Shown: positions 8,377 to 16,730, counted from the first letter of the stretch. The stretch is DNA of 32,257 nt from an uncultured Sporosarcina sp. (GCA_947644645.1 CANSAF010000031.1:1-32257); one strand, 5' to 3'. The notes: generated by a model from the sequence alone, not told the origin. A program made the numbers and translations.

Positions 8377-8729
8377 GATCCCATCTCCCTTTTATAGAAT
8401 TTTTAGAAATGTTACAGCGTACGAATTTATACTCCTTCCCGTATTATTTTGCCGGACATGCCATTGTGAAACGCCATAATTTTTATATTTTAAAAGCGCT
8501 TACAATCTAATTTTAAAAAATGTTATACAACAAAAATAATTAAAAGAAAATTCTGAAATCATTCCCGCTATTAGAATATCAACTTATTAAATAATATGCA
8601 AGGATTTTTTTTATTAGTCTTTTTCATGAAGAATAAATGAAGATTGCGTGAATTCTATGAAAGCTAAGTCTTTAATTGGAAAATATTTGCTACACTGAAG
8701 GTAAATAAGCACAAAAGGAGCGGAATGAT
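8377..8729. other. Divergent regulatory region between acetate operon and multicopper oxidase
   Basis: This gene-free 353-base, very AT-rich region separates two divergent transcription units. It contains the cre box (8491-8505). On the minus strand, TTGTAA overlapping the cre box has AATTAT 18 bases downstream, a weak promoter candidate that would put the cre box over the -35. For the oxidase, TACACT at about 8690 is a possible -10 without a convincing -35. I see no open reading frame or RNA gene in it. Confidence 0.4.
8491..8505 (-). promoter_or_regulatory. CcpA cre box upstream of acetate operon
   Basis: Read on the minus strand, TTGTAAGCGCTTTTA fits the Bacillales cre consensus TGWAARCGYTWNCW at all but one position (T for C near the end). 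It lies about 115 bases upstream of the DUF485 start, at or near the promoter. CcpA repression of acetate uptake during growth on sugars is the simplest reading. Confidence 0.65.
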
Positions 8730-10226
8730 ATGAGGATAAAAATGACAGCATTACTCCTAAGCTTAATGATTATAGGCGGTTGTAGTTATGGGCAAAGTCA
8801 TCAGAATTCTACGCCAGATATTCAGGAAGGGCATCATAGAAATGTAGAGCCACCACAAGAGCGTAGCATGATGGGACAAATGGGGATGGGCGGGCATCGA
8901 ATGATTGAACTGAATCATTCAACAGGTACAAATGAATTAAATATCCCCCCATTACTCGAATCTGAATCGGATCAAGCGTTTATGTATACGATTCGTGCAA
9001 AACAAGGAATGACGGAAATTTTTGAAGGAATTGAAACGACGACTTATGGTTATAATGGTTCATTTTTAGGTCCGATGCTTAAATTCCAGCAAGGAGAAAA
9101 AGTGAACATCAAATTGGTCAATGACTTAGACGAAGAAACGACTTTACATTGGCATGGACTAGAAGTGGCAGGGGAATCAGACGGGGGACCGCATGACGTT
9201 TTAGGACCCGGGGAAGAAAAGGTGATTGAATTTGACGTCAATCAAGAAGCTTCTACATTGTGGTTTCATCCGCATCCTTTAAGCAAGACAGCTAGGCAAG
9301 TTTATCAAGGATTGGCTGGGTTAATTTACGTCGAGGATGAAAATACTAAAAATCTTCAACTTCCAAAAGATTACGGTGAAAATGATATTCCATTAATATT
9401 TCAGGATAAGTTATTTGATGAAAATGGGCAGTTGAATTACCAAATGGCATGGAATCCAGATGGGACGACAGGGAATACTTTATTGGTTAATGGTACGGTC
9501 AATCCGAAATTGACGGTGAAGCAAGAACAAGTTCGTCTTCGTTTATTAAATGGTTCAAACGCAAGGAATTTTACGTTTAAATTGAATACGGGGGCGTCAT
9601 TTGTTCAAATCGCAACAGACGGTGGTTTATTGAATGAGCCTGTCAAATTAGATGAAGTCACTTTAACACCTTCTGAAAGAGCGGAAATTATCCTTGATTT
9701 TTCGGCAGTAGATGCTGCGGAAGAATTAGCACTCATCGATGACAAAGGAACAGTATTACTGCCATTTGATGTGAAAAATGAGAAGGGAATTCAATCTGAA
9801 CTTCCTGCACAATTAAATGATTTTATGTTGACTGAGGAAGAGAAGAGTTTACCTGTAACAAAAGAAATAGAATTATTTGGGCATATGAATATGGTGATGA
9901 TTAACGGTAAAAAATTCGATCCAAATCGTATGGACCTTCAGCAAAAACAAGGCGTTACGGAAGTGTGGGAGATTTATAATAAACCAGATATGATGGGCGG
10001 AATGGTTCACCCATTCCATGTTCATGGGACGCAATTTAAAATCGTTTCAAGAGATGGAAAAGCACCTTCTGAACATGAACAAGGCTGGAAAGACAGTATT
10101 TCTGTTGAACCAGGAGAACGTGTGAAAATTGCCATTCAATTTAAGGAAAAAGGTGTGTATATGTTCCACTGCCATATCTTGGAACATGAAGACAATGGCA
10201 TGATGGGGCAAATAAAAGTAGACTAA
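8730..10226 (+). CDS. Lipoprotein multicopper oxidase (laccase/CueO-like)
   Basis: A 498-residue, membrane-anchored exported multicopper oxidase. A short signal peptide ends in lipobox IGGC with lipidated C18. A Met/His-rich stretch follows at about 46-60 (RSMMGQMGMGGHRM) that could bind Cu(I). All four copper motifs are present: HWHG at 140-143, HPH at 180-182, HPFHVH at 427-432, and HCHILEHEDNGMM at 480-492 with T1 ligands C481, H486 and probably M491. It should oxidise Cu(I), Mn(II) or phenolic substrates with reduction of O2 to water; copper tolerance is the likeliest role. It is preceded by AAAGGAG and followed by its own terminator, so it is monocistronic. Confidence 0.9.
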   Translation: MRIKMTALLLSLMIIGGCSYGQSHQNSTPDIQEGHHRNVEPPQERSMMGQMGMGGHRMIELNHSTGTNELNIPPLLESESDQAFMYTIRAKQGMTEIFEGIETTTYGYNGSFLGPMLKFQQGEKVNIKLVNDLDEETTLHWHGLEVAGESDGGPHDVLGPGEEKVIEFDVNQEASTLWFHPHPLSKTARQVYQGLAGLIYVEDENTKNLQLPKDYGENDIPLIFQDKLFDENGQLNYQMAWNPDGTTGNTLLVNGTVNPKLTVKQEQVRLRLLNGSNARNFTFKLNTGASFVQIATDGGLLNEPVKLDEVTLTPSERAEIILDFSAVDAAEELALIDDKGTVLLPFDVKNEKGIQSELPAQLNDFMLTEEEKSLPVTKEIELFGHMNMVMINGKKFDPNRMDLQQKQGVTEVWEIYNKPDMMGGMVHPFHVHGTQFKIVSRDGKAPSEHEQGWKDSISVEPGERVKIAIQFKEKGVYMFHCHILEHEDNGMMGQIKVD

Positions 10227-10233
10227 GAAAAAA

Positions 10234-10267
10234 TGGGAAAGTCTACAAAGGCTTTCCCAACTTTTTT
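10234..10267 (+). terminator. Bidirectional terminator between multicopper oxidase and lipA
   Basis: The stem TGGGAAAG (10234-10241) / CTTTCCCA (10252-10259) has T-rich sequence on the plus side and, read on the minus strand, TTTTTTC after the stem. It can end transcription of both convergent genes. Confidence 0.85.
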
Positions 10268-10273
10268 AAAATA

Positions 10274-11224
10274 CTATGATTCAAATGTAAAATCGATTTC
10301 TTTCTGTTCTTGAGCTTCTACATTTTTCATATAATCAATGCGGCGTTGTCGTGAGGATTGGTTGACTTGTTCATCCGCGTGATAAGACGATCTAACAAGT
10401 GGACCGGATTCACAATGGTCAAATCCTTTACTCAACGCAATTTCTTTCAACTCCGCAAATTCATCTGGATGGTAATAACGTTCTACTTTTAAATGATTTT
10501 TAGTTGGTTGCAAATATTGTCCAATGGTCATGATATTGACATTATGTGCGCGTAAATCGTCCATTGCTTGAATGATTTCTTCTTTTTCTTCACCTAATCC
10601 GACCATAATGCTAGATTTTGTCGGCGTATTTGGTGAGATTTCTTTTACGCGTTGAAGGAGCGTAAGAGAACGATCGTACATGGCACGGGCACGTACTTTT
10701 TTCGTTAATCTTCTAACGGTTTCGATATTATGGTTGAAAATATCGGGCTCACTGGACATTAAAGTATGTAAACTTTCATAATCACCTTTCATATCAGAAG
10801 GTAAAATTTCCACTGTACATGCTGGATTTTTTCTACGGATGGCACGCACTGTTTCAGCAAAAACTGCAGCCCCGCCGTCTTTTAAGTCATCTCGTGCAAC
10901 TGCCGTCACGACAACATGTTTTAAACCCATGATTTCCACAGAATCAGCAACGCGCTCAGGTTCTCCCCAATCTAACTCATTTGGTAATCCAGTTTTAACA
11001 GCACAAAAACGACAGCCACGCGTACAAGTATCCCCAAGAATCATAAATGTCGCCGTTTTTCTTTCACTCCAGCATTCATGAATATTTGGGCATCTTGCTT
11101 CTTCGCATACTGTATTCAATTTTTTGTCTCTCATTAAATTTTTTAATCCAGTGTAAGATTTATTCGTATTTAATTTGATTTTCAGCCATTCAGGTTTACG
11201 CATGTATTCTTCTTGTTTTGTCAT
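10274..11224 (-). CDS. lipA: Lipoyl synthase
   Basis: A 316-residue radical SAM enzyme that inserts two sulfurs into octanoyl groups carried on lipoyl domains. The auxiliary cluster cysteines C40, C45 and C51 ([12 protein letters not shown]) and the radical-SAM cluster C67, C71 and C74 (CTRGCRFC) are visible. The C-terminal SSYHAD carries the conserved serine. The length is slightly above the usual 298-310 because of a charged tail. It starts three bases after the lipM stop, so it is the second gene of a lipM-lipA operon. It acts in the cytoplasm on GcvH and 2-oxoacid dehydrogenase E2 subunits. Its expression probably depends on the TPP riboswitch upstream of lipM. Confidence 0.95.
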   Translation of the reverse strand: MTKQEEYMRKPEWLKIKLNTNKSYTGLKNLMRDKKLNTVCEEARCPNIHECWSERKTATFMILGDTCTRGCRFCAVKTGLPNELDWGEPERVADSVEIMGLKHVVVTAVARDDLKDGGAAVFAETVRAIRRKNPACTVEILPSDMKGDYESLHTLMSSEPDIFNHNIETVRRLTKKVRARAMYDRSLTLLQRVKEISPNTPTKSSIMVGLGEEKEEIIQAMDDLRAHNVNIMTIGQYLQPTKNHLKVERYYHPDEFAELKEIALSKGFDHCESGPLVRSSYHADEQVNQSSRQRRIDYMKNVEAQEQKEIDFTFES

Positions 11225-11227
11225 TGT

Positions 11228-12079
11228 TTATACACGTCCTTCAATAGATGATTGGAGAGAAAACTTTTGCTTTGTTGCATACTTTTCTTCAGCTAACTGA
11301 TGTACTTCATCCCATTGGGCATTTGTCAGTTCGATAGGTTTAAATTGAACATCTAGCCCCGTTTGAAAACCTTTATAAAATGCATCCACTAACAATTCAT
11401 ACGTATGTTTTTTATTCGTAATTTGATTAATCGCAATGGCTTTAGTGGAAAATGCATGACGCTTTCGTTCCCTCACTTGTTCAGAAGGAAAACGGAAAAG
11501 GTCAAATAACATTTTTTCATTAATGCTCATTGGAATGGATCCATGTTGTAGTAAAATCCCGTCTTTTCGAGTTTGTGCATTCCCCGATAATTTTTTGCCA
11601 TCTACAATCATTTCATAATAGGCGACTTGTTCGAAACATACGGCAGACCGGTCTTTACTTCTAACATCTCTAGAAGGATAGGCATAATCTGCTTGAATGC
11701 CTAAATTTCGATAACCTTCCATAATTCCTTTCGTTAAAACATGATAGGCTTCACGAACCGATCTAGGAATATTCGGGTGATCTTCAGTGATAACGATGCT
11801 ATATGTAAGTTCATCGTCATGAAGAACAGCGCTACCACCTGTTAATCGCCGTACGAAATCACAGTTGTATCGACTCACTGCGTCCAAGTCGACTTGCTCT
11901 TCAACTTTTTGAAAACGCCCTACAGATAAACTCGGTGCATTCCATCCGTAAAAACGTAAAGTAGGCGGAATGTCTCCTTTTTTATGCCAATTTAATAAGG
12001 CTTCATCCATTGCCATGTTAATCGCAGCATCGTGAAAGCCCGTATTTAAAAATCCCCATTGTTCTTGTATGACAACCAC
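11228..12079 (-). CDS. lipM: Octanoyl-[ACP]:protein N-octanoyltransferase (LipM)
   Basis: A 283-residue member of the BPL/LplA/LipB fold that moves octanoate from acyl carrier protein to GcvH in the Bacillus-type lipoate pathway. Motifs are RRLTGGSAVLHDDELTYS near 77-94, catalytic C148 in SAVCFE, and GKKLSGNAQTR with K163, arranged as in Bacillus subtilis LipM (C150) rather than LplJ or LipL. The start is unusual. The only standard in-frame start after the upstream stop is GTG at 12079, immediately against AGGAA. An in-frame ATA three codons later has normal spacing to AGGAAG and aligns with the Met of B. subtilis LipM. The upstream leader holds a TPP riboswitch and its terminator. Confidence 0.9.
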   Translation of the reverse strand: MVVIQEQWGFLNTGFHDAAINMAMDEALLNWHKKGDIPPTLRFYGWNAPSLSVGRFQKVEEQVDLDAVSRYNCDFVRRLTGGSAVLHDDELTYSIVITEDHPNIPRSVREAYHVLTKGIMEGYRNLGIQADYAYPSRDVRSKDRSAVCFEQVAYYEMIVDGKKLSGNAQTRKDGILLQHGSIPMSINEKMLFDLFRFPSEQVRERKRHAFSTKAIAINQITNKKHTYELLVDAFYKGFQTGLDVQFKPIELTNAQWDEVHQLAEEKYATKQKFSLQSSIEGRV

Positions 12080-12170
12080 TTCCTATTTGTCTTTTAAAAC
12101 GATTTTTCATTTCCAAATTTCAAATGCTAAAGCTGACTATGATGCAAATAAAATCCCCCTTTTATTGAAT

Positions 12171-12207
12171 AAAAAAAGACTGCGCTCTTGGATATAGGAG
12201 GCAGTCT
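12171..12207 (-). terminator. Riboswitch-controlled terminator in lipM leader
   Basis: On the minus strand AGACTGC (12207-12201) pairs with GCAGTCT (12184-12178), extended by GAG/CTC, and is followed by seven T residues. A competing antiterminator is available: CAGTCT (12230-12225), just 3' of the aptamer, is complementary to the AGACTG of the terminator's left arm. This arrangement predicts premature termination when TPP is bound. Confidence 0.85.
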
Positions 12208-12230
12208 CATAGATAATCTTAATTAGACTG

Positions 12231-12310
12231 TACTTCCTCACGCTGGGATTATCCAGATCGAGTACGAAGGGTCAAAAAATTCTCTCAGCCAAGAAAATGG
12301 CTCCCCTAGT
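12231..12310 (-). promoter_or_regulatory. TPP riboswitch (THI element) aptamer upstream of lipM-lipA
   Basis: Read on the minus strand, the conserved TPP aptamer landmarks appear in order: ACTAGGGGAGCC, then GGCTGAGA, then GACCCTT, then GATCTGGATAAT, then CCAGCGTGAGGAAGT. All core nucleotides that I know for the thi-box are present, so the aptamer looks functional. It is oriented toward lipM with no gene between; the following XRE gene lies on the other strand and is transcribed away. TPP riboswitches normally control thiamine synthesis or transport genes, so lipM-lipA is an unexpected target. A TATTAT -10-like hexamer lies just upstream at about 12315-12320 (minus strand). Confidence 0.93.
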
Positions 12311-12636
12311 GCGCATAATATTCAATGATATTTTCATTGTATCGTTCTGAAAGAAATAAGTAAAGACTCTGATTAATGGTAACATTGCTATATAACAGAC
12401 TGGTGGAGTATGGAGAATTGCTGTTGATTGAGTGATATTTTTCATCAGAGTAAGCTTATTAACTTATCGATAAAAGTTGTTCATGCTTGCCTGTATTTAT
12501 CTATCAAATATTAGAATATTGCTGTGCAATACATATGATAAAATGATTTTACATGGAGAAATAGGGCAATGTAAAAGAAGTTAGGTCGTCTTGTTTCAAG
12601 CTTTAACGTAGTCTGAAAGTGAAGGGAGGAAGAAAG
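12311..12636. other. Intergenic region upstream of riboswitch and XRE gene
   Basis: This gene-free AT-rich stretch should hold both divergent promoters. For the riboswitch transcript (minus), TATTAT just upstream of the aptamer is a good -10, with a poor -35. For the XRE gene (plus), TTAGAA and TATGAT with 17-base spacing near 12510-12540 are plausible. Nothing else is recognisable. Confidence 0.3.
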
Positions 12637-13197
12637 ATGAACTTAAGTAAGCAAATTCAACAATTAAGAAAAAGAGATGGATTGTCGCAAGAAGCATTAG
12701 CTGAAAAGATGTACGTATCCCGCCAATCAATTTCCAATTGGGAAAATGAAAGGAGTTATCCAGATATTCATAATTTGCTCATGTTAAGTGCGATCTTTAA
12801 TATCTCCCTTGATGAACTCGTTAAAGGGGATGTAGAGATGATGAAAGACGCGCTTCAACAATCGAATATGATGAGGTTATCCTGGGTTATGTTGGTAGGC
12901 TTAATTGCAGTTCCATTGTCAATTGCACCTGTTATGAAGTATTTAGGAATGATAGGGTTATTGATTCCATTAGGATTATTTATAATCACGATGATGGCGG
13001 CTTCTAAAATTGAGAGATTAAAGAAAACCCATCAGCTAAAAACATACCGACAAATTATGGATTTCATTGAGGGGAAACCGATTCAAGTAGAACAACCTAC
13101 TCGAAAAGATTTGTGGTCTAAAGTGATGGTTGTAACGCTTAGTGCCATTAGCGGCTTCGTTATTGTGTATATTGGACTAACAATTTTAAATGTGTAA
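12637..13197 (+). CDS. XRE-family regulator with membrane-spanning C-terminus
   Basis: A 186-residue protein with an N-terminal helix-turn-helix of the Cro/XRE type (about 5-58; LSQEALAEKMYVSRQSISNWENERSYP). It is followed by two adjacent transmembrane helices (about 78-118) and a third near the C-terminus (about 160-183). Such membrane-tethered XRE proteins are common in Bacillales and are thought to regulate nearby envelope genes; no target is evident. ATG 12637 is chosen because GGGAGGAAGAAAG directly precedes it; an in-frame GTG 18 bases upstream would overlap that site. A strong terminator follows. Confidence 0.8.
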   Translation: MNLSKQIQQLRKRDGLSQEALAEKMYVSRQSISNWENERSYPDIHNLLMLSAIFNISLDELVKGDVEMMKDALQQSNMMRLSWVMLVGLIAVPLSIAPVMKYLGMIGLLIPLGLFIITMMAASKIERLKKTHQLKTYRQIMDFIEGKPIQVEQPTRKDLWSKVMVVTLSAISGFVIVYIGLTILNV

Positions 13198-13201
13198 AAA
13201 A

Positions 13202-13240
13202 CACAAAAGGTAAATCAGTGGATGATTTACCTTTTTTGTG
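13202..13240 (+). terminator. Terminator of the XRE gene, overlapping the topB remnant
   Basis: An AAAAGGTAAATCA / TGATTTACCTTTT stem with a five-base loop is followed by TTTTTT. The last codons of the convergent topB remnant lie in its right arm, so it may act in both directions. Confidence 0.8.
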
Positions 13241-14286
13241 GTGGAGAAGTTGTTTGCTCTTCGAAATGAAAAACGACTTGACCTTGCGATAACTTTAGCT
13301 TGGCATTAAACTTCTTGCCACCTTTGGAAGTGAAGCCTTTAATGAGTGCTGTTTCGCCTTTTGTATACAATGCTTTAATTTGAGTTGGCGATAATTTTTT
13401 CTTCGCGAGATATCCTGGAAAGGTTTGTTTACAACCATCTTTATAAGCTGAACAACCGTAAAACTTTTCGGAAGCAATGATTGTTCCTTTTTGGCAAGTC
13501 GGACAGATCGCCACTTTCGTAAAGCGTGTTGATTTCTTTTTAGTCGAAGGGATTGATTGATTGAATGTTGAATGTTGTCGATTCAATTTTAGTCGGCACC
13601 TGCTCAATCAGTGCGTGAATAAACTTCTCAATATTTCCTAGGAAATAATCTGCAGAGCCATCACCATTTCCAATTTTTCTCAAATAGCCTTCCCATTTCG
13701 CGGTCATTGAAGGACTTGAAAGCAAGCTACCCGCAATCGCTTCACATAAAATCCGACCTTTATCAGTAATGGACACGATGTTTTTAGAAACTTGAATATA
13801 CCCATGCTTTTTAATTGTTTCGATAATGCTACTGCGTGTTGCTTCGGTTCCAATGCCTTCTGTTTCTTTTAAAATCTCGGTTTCCTCAACATCCTCTACA
13901 AATTTCCCACCTGCTGTTTTCATCAGCGTAATGAGCTGACCTTCTGTATAAGGCTTGGGTGGTGTTGTTTTCCCTTCATGAATCTCGATTTTACTTTGCA
14001 CTTGTTCATTTTGCTGGAGGGGTGGTAATTTTTCATCTTTTTCTTTTTTTGCTGTGGGAAATAAAGCTTTCCAACCTAAATCGCGCTCTATTTTCCCAGT
14101 AGTGAAAAAGGGAAGTCCGTTCACATCGGTTGTCACTTTTGTTTCTCTATATAAATAATCGGTATGAAACATTGCGAGAGTCGTGCGCAGAATTTCTTCA
14201 TATAATTTTCTTTCATCCGCTGGCAATTGACCAATTCTTGCTGTTTTGGGTACTTTTTTCGTTGGAATGATGGCGTAATGTTCTTG
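13227..14286 (-). pseudogene. topB remnant A: C-terminal half of topoisomerase III, frameshifted
   Basis: Homology starts abruptly at QEHYAIIPTKK (14286) and runs through the C-terminal catalytic core (GTEATRSSIIETIKKHGYI) to a zinc-finger and basic tail (CPTCQKG...GCSAYKDGC...SKGGKKFNAKLKL). The N-terminal Toprim and active-site tyrosine regions are absent. A frameshift at about 13560-13590, in an ATTCAATCAATCAAT tract, splits it into 13540-14226 and 13227-13607 reading frames. It is unlike the intact topB at 17.6 kb and closer to the fragments at 21 and 29-30 kb, judging by eye. It is non-functional, and it marks the left edge of the accessory mosaic. Confidence 0.85.
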
Positions 14287-14400
14287 AAATCAAGAGTATA
14301 TTATTAATCTTTCTTATTTGATAGAATTCAATTCATTGGATACATATATTCAACAATAGGATATATATTAATCTAAACTTTAGTATATTCGTGTTGCTCA
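14287..14400. other. Non-coding junction sequence left of the plus-strand stub
   Basis: This AT-rich stretch separates the broken 5' edge of topB remnant A from a plus-strand gene stub. It has several TATATATT-like tracts and no readable gene; it is probably a recombination scar. Confidence 0.3.
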
Positions 14401-14487
14401 AGTACTATTTTTCCAGAATTCAAGTTAGGTAATGAATCGTATCAACAGTTTTTACAAGCGTATAATAATTTGGCGAGTAATGAATAA
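14401..14487 (+). pseudogene. C-terminal stub of an unknown plus-strand gene
   Basis: An open frame without a start encodes about 28 residues (SSTIFPEFKLGNESYQQFLQ, then AYNNLASNE) and stops directly before a good terminator. It reads like a real protein tail whose 5' part was lost. I do not recognise the parent family. Confidence 0.35.
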
Positions 14488-14522
14488 ACAACAGAGGTGC
14501 ATTTTGCTCCTCTGTTGTTTTT
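14486..14522 (+). terminator. Terminator retained after the gene stub
   Basis: AAACAACAGAGG (14486-14497) pairs with CCTCTGTTGTTT (14509-14520), followed by more T. It now ends no intact plus-strand gene in the window. Confidence 0.75.
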
Positions 14523-14637
14523 AGTTTCTTTTTTCTTGATAATGGAATGAGAATGAAAGGTTTTATCTTTTGTTTAACCAGTTCCGTATGTTTTTATTAT
14601 CATACTGTTATTGCTAGATGCTTTTTCTTTGATACTT

Positions 14638-15201
14638 CTACTCTTTCTCATCGGACACCGATGTAGAGCGATCATCTAAATAACGATATAAAGTAGACTT
14701 ACTAATTCCAGTCGCTTCTTTTATGTCGTATAGCGTATAAGTCTTACTGTCATACATTGAAAAAGCCAGCTGTAAATTGTCATCTGGTTTTCGTGGCCGA
14801 CCAATCGATTTACCCTGCTGTTTAGCAGATTGTAGCGTAAATGTAGAAGAATGGCTTAGAAATTTTGATTGCAAATCCGCAAAAAATGTAGCGCTTTGAA
14901 GTAATGAAGCTTTTTGTATCGTTTGGTTGGTTAATTGTTCATCGACAAAGTAAATAGTGATTTGATCTCGTTCTGCTAGTCGCAAAATATCTAAAAGTTG
15001 CTGAAGGGAATCTGCTAATACTGCAATATTTTGGACGAACAGCTCGTCATCTTTTTGAACAGTCATCAATAATTGTTCAAGCTCAGTTCGTTTCTTGGCA
15101 AGTCCATGTGCCTCTTTAAATAATGTATCAAAGAAAAGTTCGTTTAATTGATGGGTGCATTGTTGATCCTGAACAATCGGGCGGATGTATCCATATTTCA
15201 T
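14638..15201 (-). CDS. Degenerate serine-recombinase-like DNA-binding protein
   Basis: A 187-residue protein with the architecture of small serine resolvases. A catalytic-like domain (about 1-125) begins MKYGYIRP. A GRPRK motif lies at 134-138 and a C-terminal helix-turn-helix at about 155-176 (YDIKEATGISKSTLYRYLDD). The key chemistry is missing. The Ser of the usual RVS motif is replaced (RPI, residues 7-9). The Arg pair of the LDRLGR motif is replaced by AVLAD (60-64). The basic ER..ER segment before the linker is also absent. It therefore probably binds DNA without recombining it, perhaps as a regulator of the divergent SulP gene 120 bases away. AGGAG precedes the ATG. Confidence 0.65.
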   Translation of the reverse strand: MKYGYIRPIVQDQQCTHQLNELFFDTLFKEAHGLAKKRTELEQLLMTVQKDDELFVQNIAVLADSLQQLLDILRLAERDQITIYFVDEQLTNQTIQKASLLQSATFFADLQSKFLSHSSTFTLQSAKQQGKSIGRPRKPDDNLQLAFSMYDSKTYTLYDIKEATGISKSTLYRYLDDRSTSVSDEKE

Positions 15202-15320
15202 TTTTTTGCTCCTAACTTCCCAAAACTATTCACTTTTGGGAATTGAAATGATATGCTACATACATTCTAACATCGATAGTAGCTATGTTGAAATTTTTGT
15301 CTTTATGAAAGGGGAACAGT

Positions 15321-16730
15321 ATGCATACTTTAAAACAACAGTGGTTTGGGAATGTGCGCGCTGATATTTTAGCGGGCATCGTTGTTGGGCTGGCGCTCAT
15401 TCCTGAGGCATTAGCTTTTGCGTTCATTTTGGGTGTAGACCCACGTGTCGCATTATACGCTTCGTTTACAATGGCGGTCATTACTTCTTTTGTTGGAGGC
15501 CGTCCTGGATTAATCTCATCAGCAACAGGTGCAATGGCATTAGTGCTTGTCAGTTTAATGGCAGCTCATGGTTTACAATATGTGCTTATAGCAACTATTT
15601 TAACGGGAGTTATTCAATTTATACTTGGAATTTTTGGTGTTGCGAATTTAATGCGCTTTATACCAAATTCCGTCATGCTAGGATTTTTAAATGCGCTAGG
15701 GATTATGATTTTTATGACACAAATGCCTTATTTAATAGGTGGAAGCGTCATGACATATCTCTTTGCAGGTGTGACGTTAATACTCATATATTTGATCCCG
15801 AGATTTATTAAGGTGATCCCTGCACCACTCATTGCTATTGTCGTCATGACAAGTATTGCACTTATCAGTGGAGTGAATTTACAGACGGTTGGTGATCTTG
15901 GAACAATGCCGAATACATTACCAACCTTTTTGTTCCCAGATATTCCATTAAATCTTGAAACCTTAAAAATTATCTTGCCATACTCATTGGCACTTTCGAT
16001 TGTTGGTTTATTAGAATCTCTACTGACAACTCAGGTCCTGGATGATATGACAGATACGCCCAGTAATAAACATAGAGAGTCACGTGGACAAGGGATTGCT
16101 AACATCGTTACTGGATTTTTCGGTGGAATGGCAGGTTGTGCATTGATTGGGCAATCAATTATCAATATTAAATCAGGAGGACGTGGGCGCTTATCGACAT
16201 TTACATCAGGTGTATTTCTCATGTTTTTAATCATTGTTTTAGGTGATGTCGTCATAAATATTCCGATGCCTGTTTTAGTTGGCGTTATGGTAATGGTTAG
16301 TTTCACAACATTTAATTGGAGTTCATTTAAGTTTATGGTACAAGCGCCTAGATCAGAGACACTCGTCATGGTTATCACAGTTGCGATTATTTTATATACA
16401 CAGAATTTAGCAATTGGTGTTGTCGTTGGGGTTATTTTAAGTGCACTTTTCTTTGTTGGAAAGATTTCACGTGTGACAGTAACACATGAAAATGGAGAGT
16501 ACAGAGTAAAAGGACCGTTGTTTTTTGCATCGACTACAAAGTTTATGAAATCATTTGAAGATGTTAAAGAGGGTAAGATTACGATTGACTTTGAAAATAG
16601 TCAGCTCTGGGATGAGTCTGCAGTCGGAGCTGTGTTAAAATTGAAACAACAGCTTGAAGAAAAAGGCGTAAAAGTGCATATTCAAGGGTTAAATTCTTCA
16701 AGTGAACAATTGTATAAACAATTCACATAG
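15321..16730 (+). CDS. SulP-family anion transporter with STAS domain
   Basis: A 469-residue SLC26/SulP permease. The membrane part (about 1-385) starts with the family signature region DILAGIVVGLALIPEALAFA and contains GFFGGMAGCALIGQSIINIK near 270-290. A C-terminal cytosolic STAS domain (about 395-469) includes ITIDFENSQLWDESAVGAV. SulP proteins carry sulfate, bicarbonate or other small anions; the substrate cannot be read here. The Usp gene 12 bases downstream suggests an operon, and SulP-Usp pairing is seen elsewhere. AAAGGGGAACAGT precedes the ATG. The gene is expressed away from the resolvase-like gene. Confidence 0.88.
   Translation: MHTLKQQWFGNVRADILAGIVVGLALIPEALAFAFILGVDPRVALYASFTMAVITSFVGGRPGLISSATGAMALVLVSLMAAHGLQYVLIATILTGVIQFILGIFGVANLMRFIPNSVMLGFLNALGIMIFMTQMPYLIGGSVMTYLFAGVTLILIYLIPRFIKVIPAPLIAIVVMTSIALISGVNLQTVGDLGTMPNTLPTFLFPDIPLNLETLKIILPYSLALSIVGLLESLLTTQVLDDMTDTPSNKHRESRGQGIANIVTGFFGGMAGCALIGQSIINIKSGGRGRLSTFTSGVFLMFLIIVLGDVVINIPMPVLVGVMVMVSFTTFNWSSFKFMVQAPRSETLVMVITVAIILYTQNLAIGVVVGVILSALFFVGKISRVTVTHENGEYRVKGPLFFASTTKFMKSFEDVKEGKITIDFENSQLWDESAVGAVLKLKQQLEEKGVKVHIQGLNSSSEQLYKQFT

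Noticed and set aside
12231-12310. TPP riboswitch as regulator of the XRE gene at 12.6 kb
   Set aside because: The aptamer and terminator read on the minus strand, away from the XRE gene; only lipM-lipA lies downstream in the right direction.
13227-13607. Separate small zinc-finger gene
   Set aside because: It is the frameshifted C-terminal tail of topB remnant A; the preceding frame ends exactly where this one continues the same homology.
14638-15201. Active resolvase or invertase
   Set aside because: The nucleophilic serine and the conserved arginines are not present, and no paired recombination sites are visible around it.
16031-16378. 115-residue minus-strand ORF inside the SulP gene
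   Set aside because: Antisense shadow of a conserved coding region, with atypical composition and no start signals.
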